Source: Desulfovibrio sp. (GTDB lineage Bacteria; Desulfobacterota; Desulfovibrionia; Desulfovibrionales; Desulfovibrionaceae). Taken from it: 13,216 nucleotides of DNA. Positions within the stretch are counted from its first letter, which is position 1. Each line of letters starts with the position of its first letter. A program made the position numbers and the translations under genes. The DNA lies in NCBI GenBank assembly GCA_031281815.1, contig JAITEY010000094.1, forward strand, positions 1 through 13,216, written 5' to 3'. This document shows, in pieces, positions 10,680 to 13,216 of this stretch. A model generated the notes under the pieces. It was not told the origin of the DNA. It saw only the letters and a list, made by a program, of their open reading frames with translations, and searched no databases.

Positions 10680-13216
10680 ATGGATCTGTTGCTGCTTGTC
10701 CTCATCCTGCTGGTTCTGGTCAACTATTCCTACGCATTTCTCATGCTCAAGGATGTGGCGCGGCACGCGGAAGAAATGGGCCGGGAACGGGGCAAACCGG
10801 CAATCATCTGCCTTATTTCCTTCCTTCAATTCTTCTTGTCCACCTTCGGCGTTTCGGATTTCGCCATCGGCGCCGTCATTTATTCCAAGCTGAAATGGGT
10901 ATCGCCCAAAGACCTGCCGGGAACCTTGAACACGGCCTGCGTCATTCCTGTAGCGATAATGGCGTTGATCCATATCTCATCCATCAAGGTAGACTTCGCC
11001 CTTCTCGCGCTCCCGATTATAGCCCAGATGACGGGCGCGTACCTGAGCCCCCGCTTCGTGATCAAACTGCCGGCAAGAGCAATAATGGTAGGTCTTACCG
11101 TCGGAATATGTATAACGGCGGCAAAAATCATAGCCGTCAAATGCGGTTTTTTCCCTGCCGGCGGCGACGCTTCAAGTCTTACGGGCGGAAAGTTGGCCGT
11201 GTTGACCGTTTTATCCCTGCTTTACGGAGCGCTGAATAACCTCGGCATAGGCTCCTATGCCTTGACGGCCGCGACGGTGTATTTACTCGGCCTGGAGCCT
11301 GAGGCAGCCTTTCCGATTATGATGGGGGCCAGCGCCTTCTCTGTGCCGATGGGCAGCATACAATTTATCAAATGCGGCAGATACGCGCGCAAAATCACTG
11401 TTTTTTCGTCCCTGTTCGGTGGCGCCGGCGTGCTGGCGGCCGCATATCTCGTGAAAAGACTGGACATATCGGCGTTGGATTGGCTCTTTGCCGTTTTACT
11501 GCTTTGCGGTGCCGTCTCCATGCTTACGAGCGCCGGCAGGGAAGACGCGAAAACCTTTTCCCAACCCGGGCAGGAGAAAAAAACAGGGGATTTTGCGCTT
11601 TCCAGGCAGATAACGGCGGCTTGCTTTTTCCTGAGCATGCTGGGGACGGTCTTGTTGGTTGCCGTTTTCATCAAAAATTTCAATACAATTTCCTATAAAC
11701 ATGCGGAACGGAACATAGGGGAATACAACCTCCGGCTGCGGAATGATGTTGTCGCATACCTGCGGTCGCATGAATACATCCTGAAAAGCGCCAAGGTCGG
11801 CGTAGCGCATTTTATATCTCAACCTATTGTCAATATCGATGATTTAAGAATTTACATGCAGAACACGGCGGCACTCGACGACGATATATCGACACTCTAC
11901 TGCACGAGCAACACAGTTTGGAACCGACCGGGCGGGTACGCCGTGTTCAGCCGGCCTTGGGATACGCCGGCCGACTGGGACAACACCGCGCGGCCGTGGT
12001 TTATCGGGGCCAAGGAGGCACACGGGGATATCTCTTACAGCTCCCCGTATAGTGATGCTCTTACCGGCGAGGTAATCATGGACATGTCCATGAGTATCCA
12101 TGATTCGGAGGGACGGGATTTGGGCGTGATCTCCGAATCCATCACCATCCGATCACTCCGCGCCATGTTGAAAAATGCCAACTGGACAAGCGATCAGCAT
12201 ATCTCCCTTATTGACGCGAAGGGAATCTATGTAACGCATCCGGAAGAAGATTTCGCAGAATCGAAGGATTTTTTTTCGGATACAGAACTTGAGGTATACC
12301 GCTCAAGCATCTTGCATAATGATTTATTCCTTAGCGTAGGTCGTGATATAACTGTTTATTCATCTTTTATACCGGAATCAAAATGGTTTTTAGTGTCGAT
12401 AATTCAAACAAAATCAATTATGAGCGCTATAGTACGAAGTATATTTGACCTTTTTTTAGCGCCTGTGACGGTATTTATTTTTGCCACTCCAGTAATTATT
12501 TTAATTCTTATATCTATTATACAAAGTGAATCAAAAGCAAAATATATGGCTGAATATGCAACTCTGGAAAAGAGTAATTTCCTTGCCCGCATGAGCCATG
12601 AAATCCGTACCCCTATGAACGTCGTTATCGGCCTGAGCGAACTGGCGCTGAGGGAATACGGCAAGCCGAAAATTCTTGAGTACATCACGAGCATCAGGAA
12701 CGCCGGAACAAGCCTGCTCGCCATCATCAACGACATCCTTGATTTTTCCAAAATCGAATCCGGCAACGTAGCGTTCAACGCCGCTCCATACGAAACAGCT
12801 TTTTTGCTGAACGACACGCTGACCCTTATCCGTTTCAGGCTGGCGGGGAAATCGCCGGAGTTGATTACGGACATTGCCGCTGATATCCCCGGCGGCATGA
12901 TCGGCGACGCCACCCGTGTACAGCAGATTCTTGTCAATCTTTTGACCAATGCCGTGAAATACACAAATACGGGTTTCATCCGGTTTTCCGCTGCCGGTGA
13001 ACGCCTCGGTGAGGACGCGATACGCTTGACCTTCGTCATTGAAGACAGCGGCATCGGCATCAGGCCGGAAGATATGCCGAAGCTGTTCGCCTATTTCACC
13101 CGGCTTGACGAAAAACGCAACAGCGGGATCGAAGGAGCCGGCCTGGGGCTGGCCATAGCGCTCAGTCTGTGCCGGGCTATGGACGGCGACATCACGGTGA
13201 CGAGCGAATACGGCAA
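10680..13216 (+). CDS. TauE/SafE-like transporter domain fused to Cache sensor histidine kinase, C-terminus beyond window
   Basis: One frame is open for 845 codons from the ATG at 10680 to the edge. A stop lies upstream at 10647-10649; GTG at 10671 is an alternative start and neither has a strong ribosome site. Residues 1-285 are polytopic (about nine segments) and match the TauE/SafE anion-exporter family: STFGVSDFAIGAVIYSKLK (54-72), PGTLNTACVIP (80-90), LSPRFVIKLP (122-131), GFFPAGG (156-162), LNNLGIGSYALTAA (185-198), AAFPIMMGASAF (209-220). The two halves repeat. Then come a linker, a membrane segment (310-332), a periplasmic Cache-like domain (about 333-585: ARPWFIGAKE 437-446, SYSSPYSDALTGEVIMDMS 452-470, ISLIDAKGIYVTHPEED 508-524), a membrane segment (586-614), HisKA with NFLARMSHEIRTPMN (633-647, His640), the N box (NLLTNAVKYTN, 753-763), G1 (DSGIGI, 789-794) and G2 (EGAGLGLAI, 818-826). 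Probably an inner-membrane sensor kinase; any receiver domain would lie beyond the window. Confidence 0.88.
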   Translation, partial: MDLLLLVLILLVLVNYSYAFLMLKDVARHAEEMGRERGKPAIICLISFLQFFLSTFGVSDFAIGAVIYSKLKWVSPKDLPGTLNTACVIPVAIMALIHISSIKVDFALLALPIIAQMTGAYLSPRFVIKLPARAIMVGLTVGICITAAKIIAVKCGFFPAGGDASSLTGGKLAVLTVLSLLYGALNNLGIGSYALTAATVYLLGLEPEAAFPIMMGASAFSVPMGSIQFIKCGRYARKITVFSSLFGGAGVLAAAYLVKRLDISALDWLFAVLLLCGAVSMLTSAGREDAKTFSQPGQEKKTGDFALSRQITAACFFLSMLGTVLLVAVFIKNFNTISYKHAERNIGEYNLRLRNDVVAYLRSHEYILKSAKVGVAHFISQPIVNIDDLRIYMQNTAALDDDISTLYCTSNTVWNRPGGYAVFSRPWDTPADWDNTARPWFIGAKEAHGDISYSSPYSDALTGEVIMDMSMSIHDSEGRDLGVISESITIRSLRAMLKNANWTSDQHISLIDAKGIYVTHPEEDFAESKDFFSDTELEVYRSSILHNDLFLSVGRDITVYSSFIPESKWFLVSIIQTKSIMSAIVRSIFDLFLAPVTVFIFATPVIILILISIIQSESKAKYMAEYATLEKSNFLARMSHEIRTPMNVVIGLSELALREYGKPKILEYITSIRNAGTSLLAIINDILDFSKIESGNVAFNAAPYETAFLLNDTLTLIRFRLAGKSPELITDIAADIPGGMIGDATRVQQILVNLLTNAVKYTNTGFIRFSAAGERLGEDAIRLTFVIEDSGIGIRPEDMPKLFAYFTRLDEKRNSGIEGAGLGLAIALSLCRAMDGDITVTSEYG

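Noticed and set aside
10157..11239. Plus-strand frame of 360 codons spanning the end of glk and the start of the sensor-kinase gene
   Set aside because: It uses a different frame from both, its first part overlaps glk, and it would interrupt the TauE-like domain, which is continuous in the frame starting at 10680.
12404..13060. Minus-strand frame of 218 codons within the kinase region
   Set aside because: Antisense to the HisKA/HATPase core; Ser/Ile-rich, with no recognisable domain.
1..13216. CRISPR array, rRNA, prophage or toxin-antitoxin module
   Set aside because: No spaced direct repeats, rRNA core sequence, phage structural genes or paired small genes were found on either strand.

Overview
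The window looks like chromosome of a Desulfovibrionaceae-type sulfate or sulfite reducer. The support is the tight hisS-aspS pair, a small Desulfovibrio-style exported protein (DUF4851-like), a Glk-family glucokinase, a DUF1640-type gene fragment and G+C-rich coding sequence with local AT-rich islands. The assignment is inferred from gene content; no rRNA or other marker is present.

Layout. (1) 1-394: the left end of an IS66-family element, with a partial accessory gene on the minus strand and a GTAAGC terminus at 276, followed by about 120 bases of unassigned sequence. (2) 395-4350, all minus strand, read right to left: a DegT/DnrJ/EryC1/StrS sugar aminotransferase, an overlapping extended-SDR nucleotide-sugar enzyme, an AT-rich glycosyltransferase fused to an FkbM-like methyltransferase domain, and a truncated second glycosyltransferase. 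This is the edge of a surface-polysaccharide or glycoprotein-glycan locus, broken at the IS side. (3) 4351-5332: a spacer with inverted repeats and a short chimeric DUF1640-like gene. (4) 5333-10476, plus strand: hisS, aspS, a probable lipoprotein and glucokinase, closely packed and probably co-transcribed; a long perfect hairpin follows glk. (5) 10680 to the window end, plus strand: one uninterrupted reading frame of at least 845 codons with its own promoter. Because it runs off the window edge it is easily missed, and a shorter ORF in another frame covers its start.

The most notable item is that last gene. It encodes an N-terminal polytopic domain of the TauE/SafE (sulfite/organosulfonate exporter) type, then a membrane-anchored Cache-like periplasmic sensor, then a HisKA/HATPase histidine kinase with phospho-acceptor His640. 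A transporter domain joined to a sensor kinase recalls CbrA-type sensors, but with a different transporter family. In a sulfidogen it could be a combined sulfite, sulfonate or other organic-anion sensor; that ligand is inference. The C-terminal end, and any receiver domain, lie outside the window.

The sugar genes probably work in sequence: the SDR enzyme and aminotransferase make an (amino)sugar nucleotide and the glycosyltransferase/methyltransferase fusion uses or decorates it. Two departures from family consensus deserve checking: Asn in place of the catalytic Tyr in the SDR enzyme, and a charged residue in the SAM-binding loop of the FkbM-like domain.
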